From Arthrobacter oryzae (lineage in GTDB: Bacteria > Actinomycetota > Actinomycetes > Actinomycetales > Micrococcaceae), in contig NZ_RBIR01000008.1 of the NCBI RefSeq assembly GCF_003634095.1, positions 62,001 through 126,000 on the forward strand: DNA of 64,000 nt, read 5' to 3'. Each line of letters starts with the position of its first letter. Position 1 is the stretch's first letter. Of this stretch, positions 44,958 through 53,950 are shown one piece after another. A model generated the notes under the pieces. It was not told the DNA's origin and did no database searches. It saw nothing but the letters and a program-made list of their open reading frames with translations. The translations under genes were made by a program, and so were the position numbers.

Positions 44958-47900
44958 TTAGTTGTCCAGGCACGTCGGGCCAAGCAGCACCTTCAGGTCC
45001 CCGAACAGCGACGGGCTCGGGTTGACGCGCAGATGCACCGGCAGGCCCATGACCTCCACCCGGGTGTCGCCTTGGAGGTGCAGCCGGACCTCCGAGTTCC
45101 CGCGGTGGGTGCGCAGGACGTCACCCAGCTCGGTGACGACGGCCTCGGTGGCCTTGTGGGTGGCCATGGTGATCACCACGGGCCCGTTTTGGCTGTCGCT
45201 GAGGTCCGGCACGGAAAGTTCCATGCAGTTCAAGGTGACGGCGCCGTCGTCGCGCCGCTGCAGGCGGCCCTTGACCACCACGATCAGGTCCTCTGCCAGC
45301 ACCGAGGCGATGGGGCCGTAGACCTGGCCGAAGAACATGACCTCCATGGAACCGGCGAGGTCCTCGATTTCGGCGCGGGCGTAGGCGTTGCCGCTGGCCT
45401 TGGCGATCCTGCGGCTGAGCGAGGTGATCATGCCCGCGATGGTCACGATCGCGCCGTCCTGGGGCCCGTCCTCGGCGATGATCGAGGTGATGGACCGGTC
45501 CGCGTGCTGGCTCAGCAGCCCTTCCATCCCTTGCAGCGGGTGGTCTGAGACGTAAAGGCCGAGCATGTCGCGCTCAAACGCCAGCTTGTCCTTCTTCTCC
45601 CATTCCGGGAGGTCGGGAATTTCCGTGCTGAGCGAGGCCTCCGGCTCCTGGTCCTCAAAGCCGGCGAAGAGGTCGAACTGCCCGATCGCCTCGTTGCGCT
45701 TGAGCGTGATCACGGAGTCGATCGCTTCTTCATGGATCATCGCCAGGGCCCGGCGGGGATGGCCGAGCGAGTCGAAGGCGCCTGCCTTGATCAGGGATTC
45801 GATGGTGCGCTTGTTGCAGACCACCGCGGGAACCTTGAGGAGGTAGTCCTTGAAGGACGTGTAGGCGCCTTCCTTTTCGCGCGCCGCCACCATGGCTTCG
45901 ACGGCGTTTACGCCGACGTTGCGGATGGCTCCCATGCCGAAGCGGATGTCTGTGCCCACCGGGGTGAAGTTCAGGGCGGACTCATTGACGTCTGGCGGCA
46001 GCACCGTGATGCCCATCCGCCGGCATTCGTTGAGGTAGATCGCCGACTTGTCCTTGTCGTCGCCCACCGAGGTCAGCAGGGCAGCCATGTACTCCGGCGC
46101 GTAGTGCGCCTTCAGGTACGCGGTCCAGTAGGAGATCACGCCGTAGGCGGCCGAGTGGGCCTTGTTGAAGGCGTAGTCGGAGAACGGCAGCAGGATGTCC
46201 CACAGGGTCTTGACGGCGGCCATGGAATAGCCGTTGTCCTGCATACCCTGCGAGAAGCCGGCGAACTGCTTGTCCAGCTCGGATTTCTTCTTCTTGCCCA
46301 TGGCGCGGCGCAGGATGTCGGCCTGGCCCAGGGTATAGCCGGCCAGCTTCTGCGCCACGGCCATGACCTGCTCCTGGTACACGATCAGCCCGTAGGTCCC
46401 GCCCAGGATCTCGGAGAGCGGTTCCTCCAGCTCCGGGTGGATCGGGATGACCTCCTGGATCTTGTTCTTGCGCAGCGCGTAGTCGGTGTGCGCGTTGGCG
46501 CCCATGGGTCCGGGCCGGTAGAGGGCCAGCACCGCGGAGATGTCTTCGAAGTTGTCAGGCTTCATCAGCTTCAGGAGGGAGCGCATGGGCCCGCCGTCGA
46601 GCTGGAAAACGCCCAGCGTGTCTCCCCGGGCCAGCAGCTCGTAGGACGCCACGTCATCCAGCTCAAGGGTTTCGAGGTCGAGGTCGATGCCGCGGTTCAT
46701 CTTGATGTTTTCCAGGGCATCGGAAATGATCGTCAGGTTTCGCAGCCCGAGGAAGTCCATCTTGATCAGGCCGAGGCCCTCGGACGTCGGGTAGTCAAAC
46801 TGGGTGATGACCTGGCCGTCCTGGAAGCGGCGCATAATCGGGATGACGTCGATGATGGGGTCCGAGGACATGATGACGCCGGCGGCGTGCACGCCCCATT
46901 GCCGCTTCAGGCCCTCGATGCCCAGCGCCGTCTCGAAGACCTTGGCGGCCTCCGGGTCGGTGCTGATCAGCTGGCGGAAGTCCCCCGCCTCGCTGTAGCG
47001 CTTGGACTGGGGGTTCTGGATGTCGGCCAGCGGAATGTCCTTGGCCATCACGGCCGGCGGCAGCGCCTTGGTCAGCGTCTCGCCCATGCTGAACGGGTAG
47101 CCCAGCACGCGCGAAGAGTCCTTGAGGGCCTGCTTGGTCTTGATGGTGCCGTAGGTGACGATCATGGCCACACGTTCGTCGCCGTACTTGCGCGTGACGT
47201 AGTCGATGACCTCGGAGCGGCGCCGGTCATCGAAGTCGACGTCGAAGTCAGGCATGGAGACGCGGTCCGGGTTGAGGAAGCGTTCGAAGATCAGGCCGTG
47301 GTGCAACGGGTCAAGGTCGGTGATGCGCATGGCATACGCCACCATGGAACCGGCGCCCGAGCCACGTCCGGGGCCCACCCGGATGCCGTTGTTCTTGGCC
47401 CAGTTGATGAAGTCGGCCACCACCAGGAAGTAGCCCGGGAAGCCCATGGAGGTGATGACTTCCAGTTCATAGTCGGCCTGCTTGCGGACCTTGTCCGGGA
47501 TGCCCTGGGGATAGCGGTACTGGAGTCCCTTATCCACTTCCTTGACCAGCCAGGACGTTTCGTCCTCGCCCTCGGGGCAGGGGAACCGGGGCATGTAGTT
47601 GGCGCCGGTGTTGAAGGAGACTTCGCAGCGTTCCGCGATCAGGAGGGTGTTATCGCACGCTTCCGGGTGGTCGCGGAACAGTTCCCGCATTTCCTGCGGC
47701 GATTTCAGGTAGTACCCGCTGCCGGAGAAGGCAAAGCGCGAGCCGCCGTTGTCGTAGGTGGGCTCCAGGAGGGTGGAGCCGGACTGGATGGCCAGCAGCG
47801 CCTCATGCGCCTTCGCGTCGTGCTCGTGCGTGTAGTGCAGGTCGTTGGTGGCCACCAGCGGCAGGTTCAGGTCCTTGGCGAGGCGCAGCAGGTCCCCGGT

Positions 47901-48515
47901 GACGCGCCGTTCGATGTCCAGGCCGTGGTCCATGAGTTCGCAGAAGTAGTTCTCCGCACCGAAGATGTCACGGAATTCCGCGGCGGCCTCAAGCGCCTCG
48001 CGGTACTGGCCAAGCCGCAGCCGGGTCTGGACTTCACCGGACGGGCAGCCGGTGGTGGCGATGAGCCCCTCCGAGTAGGTGTTCAGCAGCTCCCGGTCCA
48101 GCCGGGGCCATTTGCCGAAGACCGAGTCCAGCGAGGCGATCGAGGAGGCGCGGAAGAGGTTCCGCATGCCCACGTTGTTGTAGCTGAGCAGGGTCATGTG
48201 GGTGTAGGAGCCACCGCCGGAAATGTCATCCTTGCGCTGGTGCTCCTCGCCCCACCGCACGCGGGTCTTGTCCCCACGGGCGGTCCCGGGGGTCACATAG
48301 GCTTCGACGCCGATGATGGGCCTGATGCCCTGGTCGGTTGCCCGCTTCCAGAAGTCGAAGGCGCCGAACAGGTAGCCGTGGTCCGTCGTGGCGAGGGCCG
48401 GCATGCCGAGCCGCTCGGTTTCGTCGAACAGCTCACCGAGCCGGGCGGCACCGTCCAGCATCGAGTACTCGGTGTGGTTGTGGAGATGGACAAACGAGTC
48501 GTTGCTGGAAGTCAC
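44958..48515 (-). CDS. dnaE: DNA polymerase III alpha subunit DnaE
   Basis: This is the replicative polymerase alpha subunit, C-family; 1185 residues. The N-terminal PHP domain has FVHLHNHTEYSMLDG and TDHGYLFG. The polymerase core shows MPDFDVDFDDRRRSEVIDYV with the catalytic Asp pair, and the third Asp lies in the QFDYPTSEGLGLIKMDFLGL region. The thumb and fingers are GPMGANAH and AFNKAHSAAYG. An OB fold (TIAGMITSLSRRI) precedes the C-terminal part. GTG at 48515 is chosen: TAGAAT lies 6 nt upstream, so it is probably leaderless. It is separated from the RluA-type gene by 103 bp with a hairpin. Confidence 0.97.
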   Translation of the reverse strand: MTSSNDSFVHLHNHTEYSMLDGAARLGELFDETERLGMPALATTDHGYLFGAFDFWKRATDQGIRPIIGVEAYVTPGTARGDKTRVRWGEEHQRKDDISGGGSYTHMTLLSYNNVGMRNLFRASSIASLDSVFGKWPRLDRELLNTYSEGLIATTGCPSGEVQTRLRLGQYREALEAAAEFRDIFGAENYFCELMDHGLDIERRVTGDLLRLAKDLNLPLVATNDLHYTHEHDAKAHEALLAIQSGSTLLEPTYDNGGSRFAFSGSGYYLKSPQEMRELFRDHPEACDNTLLIAERCEVSFNTGANYMPRFPCPEGEDETSWLVKEVDKGLQYRYPQGIPDKVRKQADYELEVITSMGFPGYFLVVADFINWAKNNGIRVGPGRGSGAGSMVAYAMRITDLDPLHHGLIFERFLNPDRVSMPDFDVDFDDRRRSEVIDYVTRKYGDERVAMIVTYGTIKTKQALKDSSRVLGYPFSMGETLTKALPPAVMAKDIPLADIQNPQSKRYSEAGDFRQLISTDPEAAKVFETALGIEGLKRQWGVHAAGVIMSSDPIIDVIPIMRRFQDGQVITQFDYPTSEGLGLIKMDFLGLRNLTIISDALENIKMNRGIDLDLETLELDDVASYELLARGDTLGVFQLDGGPMRSLLKLMKPDNFEDISAVLALYRPGPMGANAHTDYALRKNKIQEVIPIHPELEEPLSEILGGTYGLIVYQEQVMAVAQKLAGYTLGQADILRRAMGKKKKSELDKQFAGFSQGMQDNGYSMAAVKTLWDILLPFSDYAFNKAHSAAYGVISYWTAYLKAHYAPEYMAALLTSVGDDKDKSAIYLNECRRMGITVLPPDVNESALNFTPVGTDIRFGMGAIRNVGVNAVEAMVAAREKEGAYTSFKDYLLKVPAVVCNKRTIESLIKAGAFDSLGHPRRALAMIHEEAIDSVITLKRNEAIGQFDLFAGFEDQEPEASLSTEIPDLPEWEKKDKLAFERDMLGLYVSDHPLQGMEGLLSQHADRSITSIIAEDGPQDGAIVTIAGMITSLSRRIAKASGNAYARAEIEDLAGSMEVMFFGQVYGPIASVLAEDLIVVVKGRLQRRDDGAVTLNCMELSVPDLSDSQNGPVVITMATHKATEAVVTELGDVLRTHRGNSEVRLHLQGDTRVEVMGLPVHLRVNPSPSLFGDLKVLLGPTCLDN

Positions 48516-48527
48516 CGGACCATTCTA
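48516..48527 (-). promoter_or_regulatory. -10 element TAGAAT, 6 nt before dnaE
   Basis: On the minus strand TAGAAT (48527-48522) is followed by GGTCCG and the GTG start of dnaE. One base differs from TATAAT. No ribosome site is present. Confidence 0.65.
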
Positions 48528-48540
48528 GTGCCGTGCGGCG

Positions 48541-48561
48541 GCCGTGGCGTGACGCCACGGC
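48541..48561 (-). terminator. hairpin between rluA-like gene and dnaE
   Basis: GCCGTGGCG (48541-48549) and CGCCACGGC (48553-48561) form a 9-bp stem with a 3-nt loop. It lies 58 nt after the stop of the pseudouridine synthase gene. Confidence 0.6.
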
Positions 48562-48618
48562 GCCGGCAGCGCAGCTGGCGGACGCCGCCGCGCCGTCACG
48601 CCGTCACGCCGGGCGGGT

Positions 48619-49608
48619 TCAGGCGTTTCCGGACTCCAGGACCTCAAGGGCGTACGAGAGGTCCTGCGGGTATTCGCTGGTGACGGTGACCCGCTCCCCC
48701 GTCCGGGGGTGGTCGAAGGAGAGTTCCCGGGCGTGGAGCCACTGCCGGGTGAGCCCGAGGGTGGCGGCCAGCCTTGGGTCGGCGCCGTAGGTGAGGTCAC
48801 CGGCGCAAGGGTGGCGCAGGGCGGCGAAGTGCACCCGGATCTGGTGGGTGCGGCCGGTTTCAAGGTGAACTTCCACGAGTGAGGCCTTGCCGAAGGCCTC
48901 CAGCACTTCGTAGTGCGTGATGGAGTCACGGCCGTCCTCGATCACGGCGAAGCGCCAGTCATGGCCGGGGTGGCGGCCGATGGGCGCGTCGATCGTGCCG
49001 GCCAGCGGATCCGGAAGGCCTTGGACAACCGCGTGGTAGACCTTGTCCACGGTGCGTTCCTTGAAGGCCCGTTTGAGCGCGGTATACGCATTTTCGGTCT
49101 TGGCGACCACCATGACGCCGGAGGTGCCGACGTCGAGCCGGTGGACGATCCCCGCACGCTCCGGGGCGCCCGACGTCGAAATCCGGTAGCCGAGTCCGGC
49201 GAGGCCGCCGACCACGGTGGGCCCCACCCAGCCGGGCGAGGGGTGGGCGGCAACGCCGACCGGTTTGTCGATGACAACGAACTCGTCGTCATCCAACAGG
49301 ACCTTCAAGCCTTCCACGACTTCCTCCACGATTTCCAAGGGGTCCCGGCGCTCGGGCACCACGACGTCCAGCACCATGCCGGCGGCGAGTTTGAGGGATT
49401 TCCCGACCCTCTTAGCGTTGCTGCTGACGTTGCCTTCGGCGATCAGGACCGCCGCCTGGGAACGGGAAATATCCATCAGCCGGGACAGGCCGGCGTCCAC
49501 GCGCGAGCCGGCAAGGTCCTCCGGAACCGTGAACCGGCGGTGCTCTGGCGCTGCAGCCCCGGCGTCGCCGGCCAGCTCTGCCATATTTTCAGCCGAGGTT
49601 TCAGACAT
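48619..49608 (-). CDS. RluA family pseudouridine synthase (RluD-like)
   Basis: This enzyme turns uridines of RNA, probably 23S rRNA, into pseudouridines; 329 residues. An S4-like domain ([20 protein letters not shown]) precedes the catalytic domain with [16 protein letters not shown], whose Asp is the nucleophile. The ending DYLTYGADP-like segment reads [11 protein letters not shown]. It resembles RluD, but the exact target is unknown. ATG at 49608 lies inside the end of lspA (8-nt overlap), so they are coupled; the lspA-rluA order is common in Gram-positives. Confidence 0.93.
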   Translation of the reverse strand: MSETSAENMAELAGDAGAAAPEHRRFTVPEDLAGSRVDAGLSRLMDISRSQAAVLIAEGNVSSNAKRVGKSLKLAAGMVLDVVVPERRDPLEIVEEVVEGLKVLLDDDEFVVIDKPVGVAAHPSPGWVGPTVVGGLAGLGYRISTSGAPERAGIVHRLDVGTSGVMVVAKTENAYTALKRAFKERTVDKVYHAVVQGLPDPLAGTIDAPIGRHPGHDWRFAVIEDGRDSITHYEVLEAFGKASLVEVHLETGRTHQIRVHFAALRHPCAGDLTYGADPRLAATLGLTRQWLHARELSFDHPRTGERVTVTSEYPQDLSYALEVLESGNA

Positions 49609-50179
49609 CTTTGGCCACCGTTTCCTTCGTGTGGCGCGAGCCGTCGAGGGAAATGCCGCGGAGCGTAAGCAGGCAGATGATCACGACGGCCGAGACGACG
49701 GCTGAGTCGGCGATGTTGAAGATCGCGAAGTTCGGGAGCTGGATGAAGTCCACCACGTGGCCCATGGCGAAGGACGGCTCGCGGAACAGCCGGTCGGTCA
49801 GGTTGCCGAGTGCGCCGCCGAGCAGCAGCCCGAGTGCCAGCGCCCACCACAGTGAGCCGAGCCGGCGCAGCTGTAGCAGGATCGCGACGGACACGGCCAC
49901 CATGATGATCGTGAACACCCACGTCACGTTCTCGCCGATCGAGAACGCCGCCCCGGAATTGCGGATGTAGAACCAGTGCAGCAGCGGCGGAAGCACGGGT
50001 ATCCGCTCGCCCTCCGTCATGGTGCTCGTGACCCACAGCTTGGTCAGCTGGTCGAGGGCATAGGCGAACACGGCGATCGCAGAGAACAGGACAAACATCG
50101 CCGCCCGGCGCGGCCGGACAGGGCCGGACTGTACCGCCTCTGCGGGCTGTTTGGCGTCTGGTGAGGGTGCTTCAGTCAT
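49601..50179 (-). CDS. lspA: signal peptidase II (lipoprotein signal peptidase)
   Basis: LspA cleaves the signal peptide from prolipoproteins in the membrane; 192 residues, with four helices. The catalytic Asp pair is present in [13 protein letters not shown] and [11 protein letters not shown], and the N-terminal [10 protein letters not shown] is the family signature. About 30 extra Pro/Ala-rich residues precede the first helix. ATG at 50179 (MTEAPSPD) is chosen over the upstream ORF extension because of its sequence; its ribosome site is weak (GAAAGC). It is upstream of, and overlaps, the rluA-like gene. Confidence 0.95.
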   Translation of the reverse strand: MTEAPSPDAKQPAEAVQSGPVRPRRAAMFVLFSAIAVFAYALDQLTKLWVTSTMTEGERIPVLPPLLHWFYIRNSGAAFSIGENVTWVFTIIMVAVSVAILLQLRRLGSLWWALALGLLLGGALGNLTDRLFREPSFAMGHVVDFIQLPNFAIFNIADSAVVSAVVIICLLTLRGISLDGSRHTKETVAKDV

Positions 50180-50271
50180 AGTGCTTTCGATCGGGAGCCA
50201 GTACGGAGACCGGGGATGGTGCCCGGCAAGTCCCGGCACCGGCAGCGGCGGCGGAACATTGCGGGAAAGGA

Positions 50272-50308
50272 AAAGCCGGCGGCCGAGGAAACCTCAGCCA
50301 CCGGCTTT
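50272..50308 (-). terminator. wag31 terminator hairpin
   Basis: Arms 50272-50288 and 50292-50308 pair over 17 nt with two mismatched or wobble positions and a short loop; on the minus strand the stem runs into TTTCC. It begins 20 nt after the wag31 stop. Confidence 0.75.
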
Positions 50309-50327
50309 CAGAATACTTTGCTTTTGC

Positions 50328-51020
50328 CTAGCTGGCTTCGCCAACCTCGGGGGCAGCAACGGAGCCGCGGGCGTCGAGGTCACGGAGCTGGCCTTCGATG
50401 TAAGCCTTCAGGCGTGAGCGGTAGTCGCGCTCGAAGCCGCGCAGCTGCTCGACCTTGCGTTCCAGGACGGAGCGCTGCTGCTCGAGGGCACCGAGGATCT
50501 TGCGGGACTTTTCCTGCGCGTCGTTGACCAGGCTGCTGGCCTCGATTTGCGCCTCAGCAATGATCTTGTCCCGCTGCTGCTCGCCGTCGGCGATGTGCTT
50601 GTCGTGCATCTGCTGCGCCATGGCCAGCAGGCCGGCGGCGGACTCGGATGCCGGGGTGGCGGCGGTGCGTGCCGGTTCGACGGCCTGGGCCTTGGCGGCC
50701 TGCTCGGCGTCCCGCTTCTTGGCAGCTTCTGCCGCCGCCTTTGCCTTTGCCTCGGCCTCGGCCTTGGCGGCGTCTTCCTTCTCGGCCTTGACGGGTGCCG
50801 GCACCTTTTCCACGACCGGAGCCGCGGTGGTGGAGCTGGCAGGCGTGCCGGCGCCGAGCTCGGCGAGCTTCTTGCGCAGCTCGTCGTTCTCCTGGTTCAG
50901 GCGTCGCAGTTCCACGACGATCTCGTCCAGGAAGTCATCAACTTCATCCTGGTCGTAGCCTTCACGGAACTTGGTCGGCTGAAAGCGCTTGTTGACAACG
51001 TCTTCTGGCGTCAAAGCCAT
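50328..51020 (-). CDS. wag31: DivIVA family polar growth protein Wag31
   Basis: Wag31 (DivIVA) binds curved membrane at cell poles and septa and directs cell wall growth in actinobacteria; 230 residues. The N-terminal DivIVA domain starts MALTPEDVVNKRFQPTKFRE and is followed by the coiled coil DEIVVELRRLNQENDELRKK. A Ala/Lys/Glu-rich linker leads to a second coiled coil (GLLAMAQQMHDKHIADGEQQ and on). The length is near the usual 230-280. ATG at 51020 has GAGGTG 5 nt upstream. TTGAAT-N16-TATTTA upstream may be its promoter. Confidence 0.94.
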   Translation of the reverse strand: MALTPEDVVNKRFQPTKFREGYDQDEVDDFLDEIVVELRRLNQENDELRKKLAELGAGTPASSTTAAPVVEKVPAPVKAEKEDAAKAEAEAKAKAAAEAAKKRDAEQAAKAQAVEPARTAATPASESAAGLLAMAQQMHDKHIADGEQQRDKIIAEAQIEASSLVNDAQEKSRKILGALEQQRSVLERKVEQLRGFERDYRSRLKAYIEGQLRDLDARGSVAAPEVGEAS

Positions 51021-51080
51021 CTGGTCACCTCGTTGGTCTAGTTAGTCAGTAGGCCTTCCGGCCGTCAAAACTACGGTACC

Positions 51081-51108
51081 TAAATATGGTCTGGTTCCTC
51101 TAATTCAA
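51081..51108 (-). promoter_or_regulatory. putative sigma-A promoter of wag31
   Basis: On the minus strand TTGAAT (51108-51103) and TATTTA (51086-51081) are separated by 16 bp. The -10 lies about 60 nt before the wag31 start. The match is fair, not strong. Confidence 0.4.
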
Positions 51109-51198
51109 CACCGCAGTGTCAAACCGGAGTTTCTATCGGTTCGGGCATCAGCCCGGGTCAGTCGCTATTCGTACTGCTCAGCGTTCGTGCGTCGCGGC

Positions 51199-51507
51199 TC
51201 ATGCGGCGATCGACTGGGAGTACACCAGGCCCTTGACGAACCACATCGCAACGCTCACGGCCACAAACAGCAGCAGGAATCCGACGTCGAGCGACATCCC
51301 GCCCAGCCGCAGCGGCGGGATGAGCCGGCGGAGCAACTTCAGGGGCTTGTCCGTGACCGAATACACAGCATGCGCGGCCACGAGGGCCATTCCGCGCGGC
51401 CGCCAACTCCGGGCAAACATCTGCACCCAGTCGAAGACCAGGCGGATGATCAGTGCCACGAAAAAAAGCAACAGAGCGATATAGACGAGCCCAAATACAA
51501 TTCCCAT
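51199..51507 (-). CDS. YggT family membrane protein
   Basis: This 102-residue protein has two hydrophobic helices, at LVYIALLLFFVALIIRLVFD and at GFLLLFVAVSVAMWFVKGLV, separated by the polar loop TDKPLKLLRRLIPPLRLGG, the YggT signature. It sits between sepF and wag31 as in most actinobacteria, which suggests a role in division or envelope growth. The start is ATG at 51507 without a ribosome site; TATGAG lies 7 nt upstream. A long perfect hairpin separates it from sepF. Confidence 0.92.
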   Translation of the reverse strand: MGIVFGLVYIALLLFFVALIIRLVFDWVQMFARSWRPRGMALVAAHAVYSVTDKPLKLLRRLIPPLRLGGMSLDVGFLLLFVAVSVAMWFVKGLVYSQSIAA

Positions 51508-51585
51508 GAGCTAACTCATATCTCCATGTTCATTCCGGATACCGCGGTGTCCTAAGGAAAGTCCTGCTTCTATTTCAACACGGAT

Positions 51586-51638
51586 AATTCCGCACGGATG
51601 CCAGGCAGGTCTCCCCCGCCTGGCATCCGTGCGGAATT
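51586..51638 (-). terminator. 21-bp perfect hairpin between sepF and yggT
   Basis: Arms 51586-51606 and 51618-51638 are perfectly complementary over 21 bp around an 11-nt loop. It begins 8 nt after the sepF stop, so it should end the sepF transcript. No T-run follows. Confidence 0.88.
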
Positions 51639-51645
51639 TACGGCT

Positions 51646-52176
51646 CTAGCTTTGGTTGAAGAAAGTCGCCTGGGTCTCGCTGGTCTTCTTGTCATCGCCA
51701 ATGACCTCGATGTACGACGGCGAGAGCAGGAAGACCTTGTTCGTCACCCGTTCGATGCTGCCGCGAAGGCCGAAGACAAGGCCGGCGGAGAAGTCCACGA
51801 GGCGCTTGGCGTCAGCTTCGCCCATGTCGGTGACGTTCATGATCACGGGGATGCCGTCGCGGAAGCTTTCGCCAATGAGCTTGGCGTCGTTGTACGACCG
51901 CGGATGGATAGTGGTGATCTGCCGGAGTCCGGTGGTCTCTTCGCGGCTCGATGCCGCGCGCTTTATAGGTGTCACAGGTGCGCGATATTCCTCTTCGGCG
52001 GCGTAAGGCTCTTCCCTGGGGACCTCGCGGACGGGCGCCGGGGCACGTCGTTCCTCGCGGTCCTGCTCCATGGATTCGTCCTCATCCTTGTGCGGTGTGG
52101 GGTGCTCAGACTCGTAATGTTCGTCGCCGTCGGCGAGCCCAAGATAGATCATTGTCTTGCGCAGAGCGCCAGCCAT
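51646..52176 (-). CDS. sepF: cell division protein SepF
   Basis: SepF links FtsZ to the membrane and shapes the Z-ring; 176 residues. The N-terminus [20 protein letters not shown] is the amphipathic membrane anchor, an acidic and Arg/Pro-rich linker follows (about 20-75), and the C-terminal core has [19 protein letters not shown] and [20 protein letters not shown], the FtsZ-binding domain. ATG at 52176 has AGGAG 7 nt upstream. The gene lies 87 bp after yggS, as in other Gram-positive dcw clusters. Confidence 0.96.
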   Translation of the reverse strand: MAGALRKTMIYLGLADGDEHYESEHPTPHKDEDESMEQDREERRAPAPVREVPREEPYAAEEEYRAPVTPIKRAASSREETTGLRQITTIHPRSYNDAKLIGESFRDGIPVIMNVTDMGEADAKRLVDFSAGLVFGLRGSIERVTNKVFLLSPSYIEVIGDDKKTSETQATFFNQS

Positions 52177-52263
52177 GGTCGACTCCTAATCTTGTCCGTA
52201 AGCGGGCCGCTTAATGACTAGATAGCCTTGGAATCCCCGCCAGTACCTTCCAATACGTCGAAC

Positions 52264-53082
52264 TTACCGCAGCGCCGGACGCGGACCGAGAATATCGGAG
52301 CCAATGCGGAGGTGTGTCGCCCCGAACCGGACGGCTTCTTCGAGGTCCTGGCTCATCCCGGCCGATATTCCGGTGGCCTCCGGAAATTGCGCGGCCAGCT
52401 GCCCGGAAATGCCGGCCAGTTTCTCGAACGCGGCCGCCGGTTCCGCACCGAGAGGCGCAACGGCCATGACGCCGGCAAGCCGCAGCCCGGCGGCACCGGC
52501 GAGCTGTTCGGCCAGGCCCAGGACCTCGTCGGGGGCGGCGCCGCCCCGGTGGGCCGCCGCCAAATCGCCGGCCTGTTCGGCCAGGTTGACCTGAATGAAG
52601 CAGTCCAGGGCCGGCCGGCCGGTGCGGTCGGATTCGGCGGCCATCGCCTTGGCGAGGGCGGCAGCCAGGGCGGGCCTGTCCACGGAATGCACGGCCTGGG
52701 CGTATTTCACCACGGACTTGGCCTTGTTGCTTTGGAGCTGGCCGATGAAATGCCAGCGCAGGCCGAGGTCCCCGAGCTGGGCCGCTTTTTCCGCGGCCTC
52801 CTGGTCCCGGTTTTCCCCGACGTCGGCAATGCCCAGCGATGCGAGCCGCCGGATGTCCTCCGCGGGGTGGAATTTGGTGACCACGATCAGCCGGGGCGGG
52901 TTCGCCTGCCGGCCGGCGGCGGTCACGGCCGTGGCGATTCTGCGCCGGACTGCCGCCAGGTTCCGCTCCAGCTCCGCCAGCCGGGAGTCCTCCACCGGCC
53001 CGGCCGGCGCGGCTGGAGCAGAACCGCCGGCCACATCAGGGTTCGGCGGGTTGGCGTCCCGGCCCTGCACCTGCTCAGTCAT
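52264..53082 (-). CDS. YggS family PLP-binding protein
   Basis: This protein binds pyridoxal phosphate and regulates its homeostasis rather than acting as an enzyme; 272 residues, longer than usual because of a Pro/Ala-rich N-terminal 35 residues. The PLP Lys is in RLIVVTKFHPAEDI, followed by DVGENRDQEAAEK and LRWHFIGQLQSNKAKSVV. The C-terminal MSQDLEEAVRFGATHLRIGS is characteristic. ATG at 53082 lies inside the end of pgeF (8-nt overlap), so they are cotranscribed with ftsZ-side genes. Confidence 0.94.
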   Translation of the reverse strand: MTEQVQGRDANPPNPDVAGGSAPAAPAGPVEDSRLAELERNLAAVRRRIATAVTAAGRQANPPRLIVVTKFHPAEDIRRLASLGIADVGENRDQEAAEKAAQLGDLGLRWHFIGQLQSNKAKSVVKYAQAVHSVDRPALAAALAKAMAAESDRTGRPALDCFIQVNLAEQAGDLAAAHRGGAAPDEVLGLAEQLAGAAGLRLAGVMAVAPLGAEPAAAFEKLAGISGQLAAQFPEATGISAGMSQDLEEAVRFGATHLRIGSDILGPRPALR

Positions 53083-53824
53083 GACCCGGCGCTCCCGTTG
53101 CGCCCGGGGCGGCCGTCCACACGAGGCCGGCGAAACGTCCGGTCTGGCTGTTGCGCCGGAAGGAGAACAGGGTGTCGTCCTCGAGGGTGCAGCCTCCGCA
53201 GTATTCGATCGCGACGCCGTCCGCCTCAAGCTGGCTCCGCACCCCGGCCGGGAGGTCCAGTCCGGGGGTGCCGGTGGACGTGGTGCACCAGGTGGCCGGG
53301 ACGGTGGCGGCAACATCGGCGCGCAGGCCCTCGGGCACCTCATAGCAGCGCCCGCAGACGGACGGGCCCACCCACGCGCCGATGCGGTCCGCGCCCAGTT
53401 CCCGCAACCGCGCGACCGCGGCCGGCACCACGCCGGCGGCCACACCCGGCCGCCCGGCGTGGACGACGCCCAGCACCGGCTCACCGGCCGGGCCCTCGCC
53501 GACCAGCACCACCGGCACGCAGTCCGCCACCATGACGGCCAGCGGCTCGGTCAGGGTCACCATGGCGTCGGCGGTGGGGGCGGCCGGGGCGCCGGTCACA
53601 TTCTCCCCGCCGGCCCCGCCGACGATCGTTGCGACGTCGGCGCCGTGGACCTGGTTCATGTATTGGAAGGAGCGGCCGCCCAGTCCCGCGGCCGCTTCGA
53701 GCTCCGCGCGGCGGCGGCGCACTTCCTGTGGGTCATCGCCAACATGCAGCGCCAGGTTTCCGGCCCCGGCGTCGGTGAAGGCCACCCACACGCCGGGCCG
53801 GACTTCAGCCCGCCAGGAAAACAA
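53075..53824 (-). CDS. pgeF: PgeF/YfiH-type polyphenol oxidase family protein (laccase domain)
   Basis: This family is linked to peptidoglycan editing in E. coli (removal of wrongly serine-containing precursors); 249 residues. The copper/zinc-type ligands are in YMNQVHGADV and MVADCVPVVLV, then GVVHAGRPGVAAGVVPAAV. The family often has HAGWRG where this has HAGRPG, as is common in actinobacteria. The start is TTG at 53824, just after an in-frame stop, with no clear ribosome site, so a later start is possible. It follows ftsZ by 126 bp with a hairpin between. Confidence 0.88.
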   Translation of the reverse strand: MFSWRAEVRPGVWVAFTDAGAGNLALHVGDDPQEVRRRRAELEAAAGLGGRSFQYMNQVHGADVATIVGGAGGENVTGAPAAPTADAMVTLTEPLAVMVADCVPVVLVGEGPAGEPVLGVVHAGRPGVAAGVVPAAVARLRELGADRIGAWVGPSVCGRCYEVPEGLRADVAATVPATWCTTSTGTPGLDLPAGVRSQLEADGVAIEYCGGCTLEDDTLFSFRRNSQTGRFAGLVWTAAPGATGAPGHD

Positions 53825-53893
53825 TCACAACACCGCCATCGATACGTTCGGAATTCTTGCGTTCACATGATCCACCGTAACCCGCCACAAAGC

Positions 53894-53925
53894 AGCATGG
53901 CACCGCCGGGCGGCGGTGCCATGCT
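53894..53925 (-). terminator. hairpin after ftsZ
   Basis: AGCATGGCACCGCC (53894-53907) pairs perfectly with 53912-53925 over 14 bp around a 4-nt loop. It begins 26 nt after the ftsZ stop and may separate ftsZ from the pgeF-yggS block. Confidence 0.8.
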
Positions 53926-53950
53926 GAAAGCGGGTGGTCTACTTCACGAA

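Noticed and set aside
45732-48683. 983-codon plus-strand ORF opposite dnaE
   Set aside because: High GC content keeps the opposite strand free of stops. The protein has no recognisable domain and is the complement of a confident dnaE; other long ORFs such as 14948-17521, 5689-7161 and 30153-32600 are rejected for the same reason.
51070-51098. ECF-type promoter (GGAACC-N17-CGTAGT) before wag31
   Set aside because: The -35 fits but the -10 lacks the GTT core of ECF promoters; a sigma-A-like TTGAAT-N16-TATTTA overlaps and is simpler.
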